Below are positions 23,787 to 36,000 of a DNA stretch of 64,000 bases, piece by piece. The notes under the pieces are model-generated. The model ran no database searches, was not told where the DNA came from, and saw only the letters and a list, made by a program, of their open reading frames with translations. A program made the translations under genes and the position numbers. Source of the DNA: Notospermus geniculatus (taxonomy: Eukaryota > Nemertea > Pilidiophora > Heteronemertea > Lineidae); the NCBI GenBank assembly GCA_002633025.1, contig NMRB01000829.1, positions 183,817 to 247,816 of the forward strand, in the 5' to 3' direction. How positions within the stretch are numbered: the stretch's first letter is position 1; each line of letters starts with the position of its first letter.

Positions 23787-24402
23787 CATTTACATAGGAA
23801 ATACACGGATATTTTGACAACACCTTTGTAATGCACTTACTGAATGACTCTAAGTAACAGTGTATTGTGTGTGTCATACAACTGGGAGTAATATATTTCT
23901 GATACAAAGGATATTTTGGACTTTAAATCACTCATTTAAAGATAAAAGCACGAGATATACAATGAAAATATTGGCACAAAGTTATCTGGGCGGAATTTGG
24001 CTTCTGAACCATTGTTCTCTTCCTGTTATATGTATTTCACCTCACCCTACTGGTAATCACTGCACTGCTACAAGTCAGAAATCACTACTTTTTGGTATAA
24101 AAGTAAGATTTTATATCCAAACGCATTTGCCCGGGCCTAATCAGCATGATCAGGGCATCCTACGGCCCCTTACAGGAGTGAGAATGTTAACGAACAACGT
24201 AAGGTCCCGGTCATAAGGTCCGTGATCATGGAAATGACTAAGTTATAAAATCATTGCACCACTAGGACCCTTCATTTCTGGTATCGCCTGAGGCCCAACA
24301 AGACGCGACTTAGAATTTACGAGTCGTAACGGCGCCATCTGTACAGCGAAGGCCATTCAAGAATTCATGTGGATCTGGACCTGACAGTTATATTCTAAGA
24401 AA

Positions 24403-27400
24403 TTATGTTTGCTCGGAAGGCGCTAAGTCTACCACACTAAGATAATATTGATTTGTAATTTCGATGATTTCTTGAGGCCGACGATCCTGAAAAAAACAAC
24501 AATGAAAAGATTTAGGTTTATGGCTGTGTTTGCATTAAGCTTCAGGGGTAGCGAGCATAAAGGGGTCGTAACCCTACGTCTGGCCTAAGCCAGGCGTAGT
24601 GCTCGTTGTGGCCCTTGCACTACGCCTGGTTTAGGCCTGACGTAGGGTTACGACCTCTCTATGCTCGCTACCCCTGGAGCTGGCAGAAACCTATGATTTA
24701 ATCATTTCTAGGGTAAAGAAAACTTTCTTATTTCAATAAAAAAATCACGGCGGAACCCCATGCATCAAGTCATTAGAAGACAACCCAGCGACAGTGAATG
24801 CACTGTCAGGATGGTGGTGTTTGGTGTATGCGACTACGTCCATTCAAGGTTTTGAATATCCCCCCCCCCCGCCCCACGGCCAATACAGGGGGTGAGTTGA
24901 CATCTGGAGATGACTCCTACCTGGTCATCAGCGTGATCTTCTTGGTCATCAGGATGCGAGCTTTTCTGAAACGAAAATGGCAGGATTGCGTGTTCTCCCT
25001 TTGTTTGCATTCAACCTTGCAGAACAAATTTGCTTATGTTTACTCACGAGCAATGGAATGTCGTTGATCGAAAAGACTCCAACCAGCTATGTACATGTAC
25101 ATGTACCGTGGTTTTCACGTACCGTACCATCACAGCAGTCCCCACGTTAAGAGAACATATTAAATGGTAGCTGCGATCCGCGGCTGTGATGAACACGTTT
25201 GGGGAATCCTAACAAGAATTTATAACGTTAATGCTATGTTCCCACTAGAGCGCTGTCCGTAAGCCCAGGTGACACTGTGGCGACTTACGGGGGCGAATCC
25301 CCGCGAACTAGAATGAAATGGTCCATGGACCATGTGCTCCCCCCTTTGGACATAAATAGTGTAATGACAGAAAGAGGTATGTTCATGGTCCATGGACTAT
25401 TTCATTCTACATGTAGTTCGCGGGGATTCGCCCTCCTAAGTCGCCACAGTGTGACCTGGGCTTAAAGCCCGGATCTAAAGCAAGCACTAGCATCACCAAC
25501 CTGAATCATTTTAATGTCTTCACGATCACCCCATTGAACATCGAACGCAAGTCGTTCGAGTCTTTCGTCGGAGTTTTCTTGAACAGTTATATGGCATAAA
25601 GCAGCTTGCGGGTCAAACAACTCGGCACTGTCACGTCCAAGAGTGCTTCCCAACAGAATTTGGCTTTCAACCATTTCGGTCGCTCCGACTACCTAAAAGG
25701 CATTTATTCATGAACGATATTAGGTATTCTGATACCGCGACGAAGAAGGGCTGGAACTGTGCAAAAACTTTCTGCGCTACTGTGCTATTTGAACGAACAC
25801 AATTTGCAATCTACATGTAGACAAATAAAAATCTGTAAGTACATACGCGTTCTTTCCGACCGGGCGTGAAATGTCTCGATTCAAAAAGGAAACGTAGGCC
25901 AGAGATGGCGCTGCATATCATTGGCTTGAACTGCACATCAATCAGAGCGGTCTTGGATTCGCCCAAATCTGACCCAAAGTGCCAGTGACAATTTTTAATT
26001 ACAACATTCCGTAGTTCCTTCAAAAGAAAAGAAGAAATGGTCTTACAGACTTTCGAGCGGGAGCAATTTTATTTGTAGGCCCGCTAGATACATTGTATTT
26101 CCGTCTAGTTTACTAAACCAAAATAGAACAGACACTAATGGGGGATAACGTACCCTCATATGTGCCTCATCATCTGGACCAACCAAAATCCGAAGATCCG
26201 TCGAAGTTTTCTTTGTGTTCTCTGCGAACACAAGGCAAGTCATGACAAGTAGTTTTCTGCTGGGATGTATTACTGTTGGATCAGCATCTGCCCCGACCCC
26301 GAGATTGCAGAAGTGATTGACGCTCAGCGTAACNACGTACCCTCATCTGTGCCTCATCATCTGGACCAACCAAAATCCGAAGATCCGTCGAAGTTTTCTT
26401 TGTGTTCTCTGCGAACACAAGGCAAGTCATGACAAGCAGTTTTCTGCTGGGATGTATTACTGTTGGATCAGCGTCTGCCCCGACCCCGAGATTGCAGAAG
26501 TGATTGACGCTCAGCGTAACGAATTCGTCATCTACATCCACCCCAAAACTTGGCTCATGGCGGAAAACGCTGCCGACTTCATATTGGACAAATGCTGCGA
26601 GTTGTTTTTTCTGTTCTTCGTTGTCAAATTTCGCCAAATGTCGGAACTTAAGGCTAATGTTGCGCTTGAAGCCTTCTTTTTCGTCGGCCCCAAGTCCAAA
26701 AATAGTCGAATAGAATATAACCCCTGGTGCCAGTTCAGTGATTTTGTAGTCGTCATCCTGGATACGACAGCAGTATACAACCTGGGGGTACGAAAGGGCT
26801 CCGGGTGGCACATCAATCGAAACAGATCCATCCACAAAAGACAGTTTTCCACCTAAAAAGAGCGCGGAGTAAAGATAATAATATACATGTAAAGTAGTAC
26901 TTGAGAAAATTCTACATTGTACCGGTATCAAGAAACGATGATGGCGTAGAGTTTGTATTCATCGCAATAATTCTCCGCCAGCAAGGAGTGTGGGGCGGGT
27001 GTAAACCTCCATGGCCTATGCCTGCCATTGATTGTTCCCTTCATTTGTCTGCAGCTTGATTATTTAAATGAATGCATACCATTTGGGCCAATGAATCCCA
27101 TAACGAAGTTCTGTGCATACAGTTGTTTATCTGAGGCATAATCCGCAACCTCTTTCTTTTTGACGATATCCCGATACTTGCTTACTATTTTTCGCAACTT
27201 TGGCCTATGGATCACTGGCATGGGACCCTGTGTACAATTGAAGAAGTGACGGTGTATGTATAATCCATAGGAAGATAGCGTCACACAGAATGCAGATATA
27301 CAGTAGTTATACGTATATGAACAGCCGAAGAACCTACTCCAGATTTTACTCAAAGGTATAATTAGACAAATTAAAAATAAAGCCAAAGCGAAGCTGCCGC

Positions 27401-27726
27401 CGGCGCAACGACATTGTCCGTTTCGATTGATGTAAATGTACATCATGAATCAATCCGTCCAAGGTTTTTAACCTTGGTATATGATTTTCATGATAATATG
27501 ATATCTATTTGAACACAAGTTATGGTATTTTTTCATGCCTCTGAGAACAAAGGAGTAGACAAACAGAAACAAGAGAGTATAAGGATAACTCTCTTGGATA
27601 TTCTAATGACGTTGGCGTAATTATATTTTAAAATTGAGATCGATGTTCGTCTCTCAATTTTGTACGAACCTCCTTTTGGGAAAGTAGCGTACCATACATA
27701 GATCCTGCACGGACGATGGTCGACAT
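24403..27726 (-). CDS. ZU5-UPA-like protein, gene 1 (402 residues)
   Basis: Minus-strand exons: 27726-27670 (MSTIVRAGSMYGTLLSQKE), 27227-27080, 26852-26341, 26017-25847, 25692-25501, 24965-24921 and 24486-24403 (TAA). Phases agree and the sum is 403 codons. Residues 69-190 form a ZU5 domain, opening GGKLSFVDGSVSIDVPPGAL as in UNC5, PIDD and ankyrins. It ends near VNHFCNLGVGA, where FIIND-type domains carry the HF|S self-cleavage site. Residues from about 195 to 360 resemble UPA (KLLVMTCLVFAENTKKTS ... ALCHITVQE). No death domain, CARD or membrane segment follows; the tail is acidic and short (ending PSEQT). Family knowledge suggests a cytosolic signalling scaffold, with function inferred only. 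The N-terminal 50 residues share a module with the other ZU5 genes here. A paralogue with the same exon plan lies at 40893-44170. Confidence 0.82.
24543..24675. mobile_element. 60-bp-arm hairpin element
   Basis: CAGGGGTAGCGAGCATA at the left and its complement at the right, with arms matching over about 60 bp including CTACGCCTGG words. The paralogous site at about 41027 reads straight through, so this is an insertion later than the segmental duplication. Confidence 0.75.
25259..25464. mobile_element. MITE of the GTCACACTGTGGCGACT family, copy 2
   Basis: Starts TAAGCCCAGGTGACACTGTG and ends CACAGTGTGACCTGGGCTTA, with the GGTCCATGGACC core. It lies in an intron of ZU5 gene 1 and is absent from the matching intron of gene 2. 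Confidence 0.8.
26148..26520. repeat. 186-bp tandem duplicate around a single N
   Basis: 26148-26333 and 26335-26520 are near-identical and cover the end of the ZU5 exon. The copy on the left is in the intron and has TATGTG for TCTGTG. The N at 26334 marks the join. Most likely two alleles laid side by side. Confidence 0.8.
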
Positions 27727-30500
27727 CTGAAATCATAGAAATATTATTCGAACTACCTTTATTGAACTTTTTTAATGGAGACGACACGCACTTCACTCTC
27801 AACTGTACGACTCGATATCATCAAGGCTTTAATCTGTGAAACAGGCCTACACTATACAGTCATGTACGTGCTAGTTTTTCAACATCGCTTTAGAGTGTTT
27901 GACTATTGACATTTGACTGGAGAGTTCTCCCTTTCTCTTTTCAACAGTTTGATATAGGAATCCGCGCATATATCATTCAAAACCGGTTTGTCTGGTTTTC
28001 AGATCACAATTTTTGCGTCAGAGTAGACAAACAAGACGAACACCTGAATAGCCTAACGCAAGTAGGATGGAAAATGAAAAGAAGTTGGATTCCACGTCAA
28101 ATACGGCTTTATTTTCTCCGTCTCTTCCTTTAGTTTACAATGTACAGCCTATATATATATATGTTTAAAAAAACTTAACAAACCAGCATAAAAAGGCAAA
28201 TATCTACCATTACAAGGCAAAAAGGAAAACATTTAATTTCATTTCATTTCTATTGTTGAACACATAACAGATGGCGACAGGTTTTCAGACAAGTATCAAT
28301 TTATGTGGCCTGTGAACATAATTGGTTTCTTGCTCACAAAGCGCATTTCGATAAGTTAGTAAACATATCGTCATTTCAATGAAGCTATGCCTGGTGAGGG
28401 CAAAGGCGAAAATAAACGGAGTTTCGTTTTTGTGGTAAGAACTTTCACTTGCCATCCACGTACATGTACATGTAGCAGAAAAACTTAAATCTTTATCTCC
28501 GTTCAACCATTCAGACGTTTGTATGTTCAAAATATTGATACGAAACCAAGAGACATCAGATATATTGGAAATATCATGTCATATCACTAACTTTTTCCGA
28601 TTCCTTTGATGAGAATACTACAGATCAGCCACGAACTAGGCGAAGTACATGTACCCACGTAATAACTAGGCCTATATGTGGAGGGGCGGCATTTCCTATT
28701 GATCGACGAGGGGTTCATTTAGTGGCCCCTCTATGGTCGATTATGCATAATTGAAGGGTTTCTTATGTGACTATCACACAACCTGACGGGTTGGACACAT
28801 GGGATGGTTTGTCACCCGTGATGAAAGCGTGGCTGGAGTGCCGATATCCATCGTCTGGGGAATGACCACCGACCAATTTTTTTTCAGCAGGCGTTGGGGC
28901 TTCGCAATAAGGAAGTGGCATGGGCGAGTGACGCATAATCATAAATTATTTAATTCAGTTCTATCATTTTCAATAGTTCTATATGGGGAGCCATATATTT
29001 TTTGTACCGGATTGGCAATAAGTCACAAGTTATATTTTAAAACACAGTCGAGCGGACGGCAGGTATTCATAAAGCACCCATTTCAGCAGGATGTTGCAAT
29101 AAAGCCATCCTACGTTTTCCATTTAATCATACTAAGTCATTAAATATGAAATGAAATGGGTAGAGTCATGCTAACAAACATATGATTAATGGCAGAGTCA
29201 CAAGTTATGTTCGAAATACAATCGAGCAGACGATCGGTATTTACAAACACCCATTTCAGCAGGATGTTGCCTGGCCTGGTATGTTATTTTATTCCTGGGA
29301 TTAACAAACATGATTTCGATCAAAAATCCAGAAAAAAATTGTGGGTTTGAATATTCCACTGAGATTACAAATCGAGAGTGTGGGCTCTGGCTGGACGAAT
29401 GAAAGGGCATGTTAGTCCACTTTCGACTCCGAACGCTGCCTTTGTTACGATGCTCGCCCCCTCCCCCCAGCACACATACAAATGACTGCACGTTTGAAGC
29501 AACGTGAATACAGTATATCTGTGGTTAATCGGCAACGACGATTCCAACTACAATGTAACATCGGAAGCAAGTCGTACCCAGAAATCTCCTCTACACATCG
29601 CACCGGCTTTGCCCTCGTCCGTTTCCTACCCCATGTATGTCGAAGTGAAGTACAAAAAAAATAACCATTAATGCGGAGAAATATGACTGAACTTCAGGGA
29701 GTCAGTTACTTTAGCTACTATCTGTTCTAACTTTGCTTATTCATCGGGTTTTGACCTCTGGTTTCAGTATTGCTCAACATCGTTTTTACGAAATACACTG
29801 CAATCCCGTTTTCGCCACAATCTACCTACATCTACGTAGTATTTTCTCCATCTTTTCTATATCTTAAGGTCTGCTTAACGGATCCCTACTCAACATCGTT
29901 TTTACTTCGCCATATTGTTCAGTAAATTTTATGTACTGGGCAAAGCACAGTGTTTTCAAAATGACTGCCGTGGCCATGCACTACGTTAACACAAACTATC
30001 AATTCGTGCTATAACTTCTTCACCTCGCATTTCTGGGGAAGATGAAAACAAAAAATGATGCCTGTAGCGACGAAAATGTGATAGACTTAATCGCACCACA
30101 TCCATCCAATGTGTTAAATACCACAACATTACAGTGCCACATTACAAAGGTTTTCAATCAAAGCAAGTCGAACAATGTTCCTCGTTAGTTGAGGTGGGGA
30201 TAGCAGAAAAGTATGGTCAGCGCTCGGGAGAAACTACAGTCAGAAAGACAATGCATGGCTTGCAACTCACGTTTGTCGTTACGCGTCCAGGTTACCCCTT
30301 GATGAGACTGCAGATGAAAAGAAACCTCCCGTCAAAGGAAAAGGAGACGAAAACCAGCTGCAAGGAAATGTAGATGGAAGACCGAATTTGAATTTGACTA
30401 TTCAATACTAAAAAGCATATTGTTGACCACGCGGAAATAGAAATCAACTTACAGGAATTTAATGGAATCCAAAAGAACCCTTGTTGAGTGGAATGGTGTC
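27727..30500. other. intergenic; no gene seen
   Basis: AT-rich flank of ZU5 gene 1. Part of it (to about 29660) has a diverged counterpart in the second duplication copy. I found no splice-consistent exon. Confidence 0.45.
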
Positions 30501-31124
30501 AAACCCGTACCACGATCACGAGCTGTTCTCGTGCGAAGCTGATGTAATGAAGTCGCTGATTGGTCGGCTTGGCCAACTAGTCCACAGGGCGTGGCTTTGT
30601 CCATGTGGTTCATGTTTTGATGTAAACAGGTGATCGCAGGTATTACATGTACAAGGATGTCGGTAAGTACCGTCCAATTTCATTGTCATTTTGGGAGTAC
30701 TTCAAGGCCACCAAGTTACACCAGTCTTAGCCAATGATTGAACGGTATGAAGATGTTGGCCTATCAATATCAAGTGACACTCAATTCTTTCTGTGATACA
30801 ATCTCTGCTGTCAAATAAAAAGGAACAGTTGGCTTATCGCTGTATGTTATGCAAAATCTAGGTCAAGAATAGGCTTACATTTTAAAGTAGATTGTTGGAG
30901 CATGGTTTCTTTTTTGAATAGTTACCATTGGTGAACGTATGCCTAGCATCTAGCTCATTAACATCAAAATGATGAAGTGTACATGTACATGTATTAACGA
31001 TATTGCTGTGTCACTCGTTCGAATATTTCGGTTTTCTCTTTTATTGATACTTTGTTGACGACAGACATCAATAGGCCTATGTTAGCCTTCATCATTAACC
31101 AAATAATGACACAAATGATTAAAT

Positions 31125-31155
31125 GAAATGGTCCATGGACCATGTGCTCACCTGT
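31125..31155. repeat. fragment of the GGTCCATGGACC MITE family
   Basis: GAAATGGTCCATGGACCATG followed by TGCTCACC, matching the interior of the elements at 12.5, 25.3 and 33.4 kb. Confidence 0.6.
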
Positions 31156-31264
31156 GTGAATGTACCAGAAGAACAAATGACAAATGTTCGAAATATTCCC
31201 AGGCAAGCCTTGAGTTCCAGGTAAACAGCTAGGGTACCCAGACACCTGATCACACCAAGTTAGA

Positions 31265-31965
31265 AGATATGAGGTCAAATAGCCAAGAAAAGTGCCACCA
31301 AATGAAAAATTTTGAACTTTGACCTCCGTGGCCTTGAAAAGTAGGTCGATTCAAAAACCCGTTACATGTCATGGTGTATCCTCTTTAGATGCATGGATGA
31401 TGAAAATATGGAGATGATCCAGATGTTAGTTCAGGAATTATTGGAATATGAGTTTTCATTTTTGCCACCTGGTGGCCAAGCTAAGAATCAAATCGCACTG
31501 AAACTTGGTGTCATACATGTAGGTCAACTGACATTGGGCTGTATACATGTATGTACCAAGTTTCAGGTGAATACCCCTTGCAGTTACGAAACGTGCCACC
31601 AAATGGCAAAATTTCAAGTTTGACCTATGTGACCTTGAAAAGTGGGTCAAATCACAAACCCCTTTACATATGTCATGTATCCTCATTAGATACACCTATG
31701 ATATGAGATGATCCAGTCATTAGTTCAGGAGTTACTGCACTTTTTGTGTTTGGGGTTTTGGCCACCGAGTGGCCAAGTCAAGAATCGAATCGGACCGAAA
31801 CTTGGTGTCATAGGTCATATGATCTAGGGGTATATACATGTATGTACCAAGTTTCAGATCAATAGCCCAGCGGTTACAAAACCTGCCCTGCTAACGGACG
31901 AGGACGAACGACGACGACAGACGACGGACGCTGCACCATCGTAAGAGCTCACCACAGGTGAGCTA
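31265..31965 (+). repeat. TTTGACCT/CCACC-rich repeat with GACGACGGACG ... GTGAGCTAAAAA end
   Basis: Two to three diverged modules of about 330 bp carry CCAAGTTTCAG and TTTGACCTCCGTGGCCTTG. They end in GACGACGACAGACGACGGAC and AGAGCTCACCACAGGTGAGC plus TAAAAAT. This terminal signature is a well-known interspersed repeat of marine invertebrates. Confidence 0.65.
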
Positions 31966-32554
31966 AAAATATATATTTTTCGTGCATTATTGCATTCGTT
32001 TGTCAATGGTGTCCACAGCTGACCGGGGTGAGTGACCGACGCCTGGAGATGTAACTATAATGGCTGTTCACCGTCAAATCGGATGTCAGAGCTATATAGC
32101 CTAACTTTTACTCTCAATTCTGCAGAACCATAAACCCTATTTGCCTTCATGCATCATATGCGACGCGGTTCAAAGTGCTCCCTCCCTCCATCACCCCACA
32201 CAAATGCTAATGTATCGGCGAGAGAAAAGCAAGCATTTAAGGACCTGATTATCGCAAGATATCAAACATGGTAAGGCCTGATGTTGATAAGTCATATTGC
32301 CAACGCAAAATCATGCCACACGCGGTCATCATGCCTCTGGCAGTAGTGTGCAAGAATGAAGTTAATCACCGTCATGAATGGCTGTCAAAATGTATTGATC
32401 ATCAAATTTTGATGTTGTTTTGTTGTAATCATTTTATCGTGATCATGGCAACAGCTCCACATGCATCAACTAATTGAAAACTGAAGTGGGGAAAGAGATC
32501 AATCAGAATGTCCAGACAGTGATATAATAAACCAAGAGGCTGACAGAGCAATTG

Positions 32555-32691
32555 AGAGTTTTCGCAAAGTCCCTGAAACGCCATCGCGAACGCCAACCCC
32601 ATTGTTCCCAGGAACGCCAATCCCACGACGAGAGCACCAAACAAAAGGATAGACGTTTGTGTTGGCGAATCGGGGGTTTTGCGAAAACTCT
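32555..32691. mobile_element. MITE with AGAGTTTTCGCAAA ends
   Basis: AGAGTTTTCGCAAAG at the left and TTTTGCGAAAACTCT at the right, 137 bp, no coding capacity. It lies upstream of the GTPase exons. Confidence 0.7.
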
Positions 32692-33003
32692 ATTGTCAGA
32701 AGAACTGCGCTGCTTCATAGTCTACGGACTGCCTGAGAAGGCTTTCCCGAAACCATGAAAAAGCATCCCATAAACTCAGACCAGATTGAATTCACAGTGT
32801 CAACTCTGGCTCTCCAAATTACTTGGCGAATCAATGCATAACAAAGTGACCGGAGAAATCCTGCGCTGTCTGAGAGATACTTGTACGACGTCTCAGAGAC
32901 TGCCGCTGATGTTTCCAATGCGGCACTCTTCCACCCGACAGCCCCGTTGCAATGAGTCAGCACACAGTTCAGTTGATAACTCGAGAGGATCCTTTTTTCA
33001 CAG

Positions 33004-36000
33004 GCATGTAGGGTTGCGTCTGTCCAGCAACTTGTACGCCACATACAGGTCTCTGGCCATTCAAAGCTCGAGATTATTGAAAAAGCCCTTGCTGAGATTC
33101 AGGAAGTGAACAACCGACTGATTGTGATCGCTATTGTCGGCCATGTCAAATCAGGAAAGTCGTACCTGTTGAATAGGCTCTTCTCGCCAAAGAATCAAGG
33201 TATGTGGACAAATCTGCCAATAAATATGTGATGGTGAATTAAGGTCTTGGAGGAAAAGAGCGCTGAAGCTCGATTGTGTCACACAGTCACGAAAAACGCA
33301 TTGGAACGAAAATGTGAAGATGGGGAATGCAGGGTACCAACCCCACGAGGTTTCTAAAGCCCAGGTCACACTGTGGCGACTTAAGCAAGGTTCATTGGCA
33401 CAGGGAATTGGTCCGGTTCATGTCCGTAAAAAATCTATCAAATGGACTTCAGCGTTGTCGTATCCGGAAAACTAGGGGCAAACGGACTGGAAACGGACCA
33501 GATCCGTGTGCCAATGAACCTTACTTTAGGCGGGCGAATCCCGCGAACCAGGGTGAAATGGTCCATGGACCATGTGCTCACCCCTTTGGACATACAAGTA
33601 ATAGTGTAATGACAGAGAGAGGTATGTACATGGTCCTGGACCATTTCATTCCAGTTCGTGGGGATTCGCCCGCCTAAGTCGCCACAGTGTGACATGGGCT
33701 TTAAGGTGCCTATCCACCTAAGAGTTTTCTCGCAGAAGTTGGCTCACAGTGGGCAATTCACCATACATGTAGTTTGTTTCCCCACGGCTTACGCCGAGAC
33801 CAAACAACTGCTCGCAGTCGAATTGCCCATAGAGAGCCAACTTGCGCGAGAAAACTCTCCCGTGGAAAGCCACAGCAATAACGGTGTCCATGTACTAACG
33901 TGGGATTTTTTTAAACTTCACATTATGCAGGCTTTCCCGTGGGTCATAAGATCAATCCTACGACACAAGGTATTTGGATGTACTTGATGGATGATCCAAC
34001 AACAGAAAAGATCACATACCTGATCCTTGATACAGAAGGCTTCGGAAAATCAGATATGGTAGATAGTTTTGCTCGATCATCATTCAACCGACTGACCACT
34101 TCCGTATTTTTCCTTAGACCGTTACTCTAAGCAAAGAGAGCCAACTTTGTTTTTTCTGCCGGTCAGGAGAGCGGAATTCATCAACGATGACTGATGACAA
34201 CGTCTGCACCCGATGTCTTGGACATAGGCTTTTGAGTAAACATCAGACGTTATCTCCCAAAATCTAATAAGGCCACTACAAAGATCAGACGTCATAACGC
34301 ATATAGCAGCAGATGAGGATTCGCTAAGTCTGTTGTACATTTTGTCCTACTGTAGGCCTATGTCCTAATATTTAAGGGTTTATTCTCTACCTCAGGTCGA
34401 CACGTACATGGAGGACATGATACAAGGCATAGCATACCGCGTCTCCTCAACGGTCATTATGAACGGTCAGCGGATTATAGAAGAAGGTGATATCGAGAAA
34501 CTGGCGTATCCTTTTCATACTGGCTTGTTTTTTTATAACAGGGTTGATGATCCATTCTACTGCATGCGTTTCGATACATGGAGGTAAAAGATGAACTTTT
34601 TCTAAGTTTTCATCTGCCGAAATAAGAAAAAAACGGTGTGACAGTGATCATAGTTCTCCTGGAATCTAAGTCCGGTTTTATTGTTCAACGAGGGATTATG
34701 GTGGCTATAGAGACCGTGACCATTCGGCTAAAGCTGTACAAAAGCAGACTATTGTATCCAGGACATGTATCCCTAGGACTTTCTCCTCTGTACACCGGTC
34801 GCATGCCATAAATGTTCGCCTTAATCACAGATACAGACATTTCATAGAGATAGCCGGACATCTTCATCCCATAGAGGCGACTGACGAATCTCCAAAACCA
34901 AACCTAGTCTATCTGCTTCAGGGTTTTGCCTTAAAGCGAAATATCACCGATGACGAGTACCTCCAAAACGTCTTAAAGATAGAAAACAAAGAGGAATACT
35001 ACAACTCCAAACGGTTAATCCCCCGCAGAAAGATAAGGGAGGCGTTTTCACGAACGAAATGTTTCCTGGTTCCTTCGCCAGTGAGGGACCACAGACATCT
35101 GAAAAAATTGATCGAGGTGGAAGAAGATGATATCAGCAGCAGCTACAAGACAAAAGTCGACAAGGAATTACATACGGAGCTACTCAACTCGTCTTTGCCT
35201 AAAAGTGTTAATGGCCATCCAGTTACCGGGGAAGGTGAATAAGAATCTTTTGAATCGCAGGTGCTCGGAGTTGGAAGTTCCCCATTAGGGGATGACTTCG
35301 TCTTGGTAGTCTTCAAAGGAAACCAATATGTTTCTCAGAAAAGTCAGATCAGTATTTCTTTAAATTCGAGTTTTCCCACGAGGCGATAGTTCAAAATTGG
35401 CCACTGATTGGCTGCTTATTTTCGTCCTTTCAGAATGGTCATCACTACTGATAGACTGTGTAGAAAAAGCCAACCGCAAAAACATACCTGAAATTGCCAG
35501 TCTTCCTGAATTGTTGCGGGGGAAAAGTCACGACGAAGCAAGGAGACAGAGCGACCAAACCAGGCGGAATCGACGTAGGGATACACGAGAGGTACGTGTC
35601 AGCAGGCGTTGCTATGCGCATTACACAACCTCTGACAAGTCCCAGGACTTGCAGTAGAAGCTTGTGAAAATACTCACAGAAGTAGAAAACCGGAATATTC
35701 GCGATGAAATAGCACGCACCGTAATTCAATTTTCAGGTTGCTTAGGCCATTGGATGTTGTTAAGACGAATTGGGGATTACATATAGATTCCGCCACAAAT
35801 AGCCTCACATTCCATGTGGTGGCGCCATGACCGATTCTACCACACGCCCAGACTCCGTGACGTCATCAACGTTAACTCTGTCAAATAGGCGGGTTTGTCA
35901 AATAGGCGGGCTTTTCAAAACATGACGGACGGCGGCCGTCACAGTCACATTTCGTGTTTTGCATAAAAAGTTGCGGACGTATCAACTGTAAATCTTGTTT

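Larger units (their letters stand above)
21565..29660. repeat. segmental duplication, copy 1
   Basis: Collinear with 37742-45480: GPCR exons 3 (part), 4 and 5, then the minus-strand ZU5 gene, then flank sequence that shares AGTCATGCTAACAAACA (29160s and 45030s). Identity by eye is about 98% through the GPCR part and much lower afterwards. Confidence 0.85.

Noticed and set aside
32715-33044. Minus-strand frame of 109 codons, and a plus-strand stretch reading SERYLYDVSETAADVSNAAL
   Set aside because: The plus stretch looks slightly protein-like and precedes the GTPase P-loop exon, but an in-frame stop, lack of a donor and no start make either reading unsupported.
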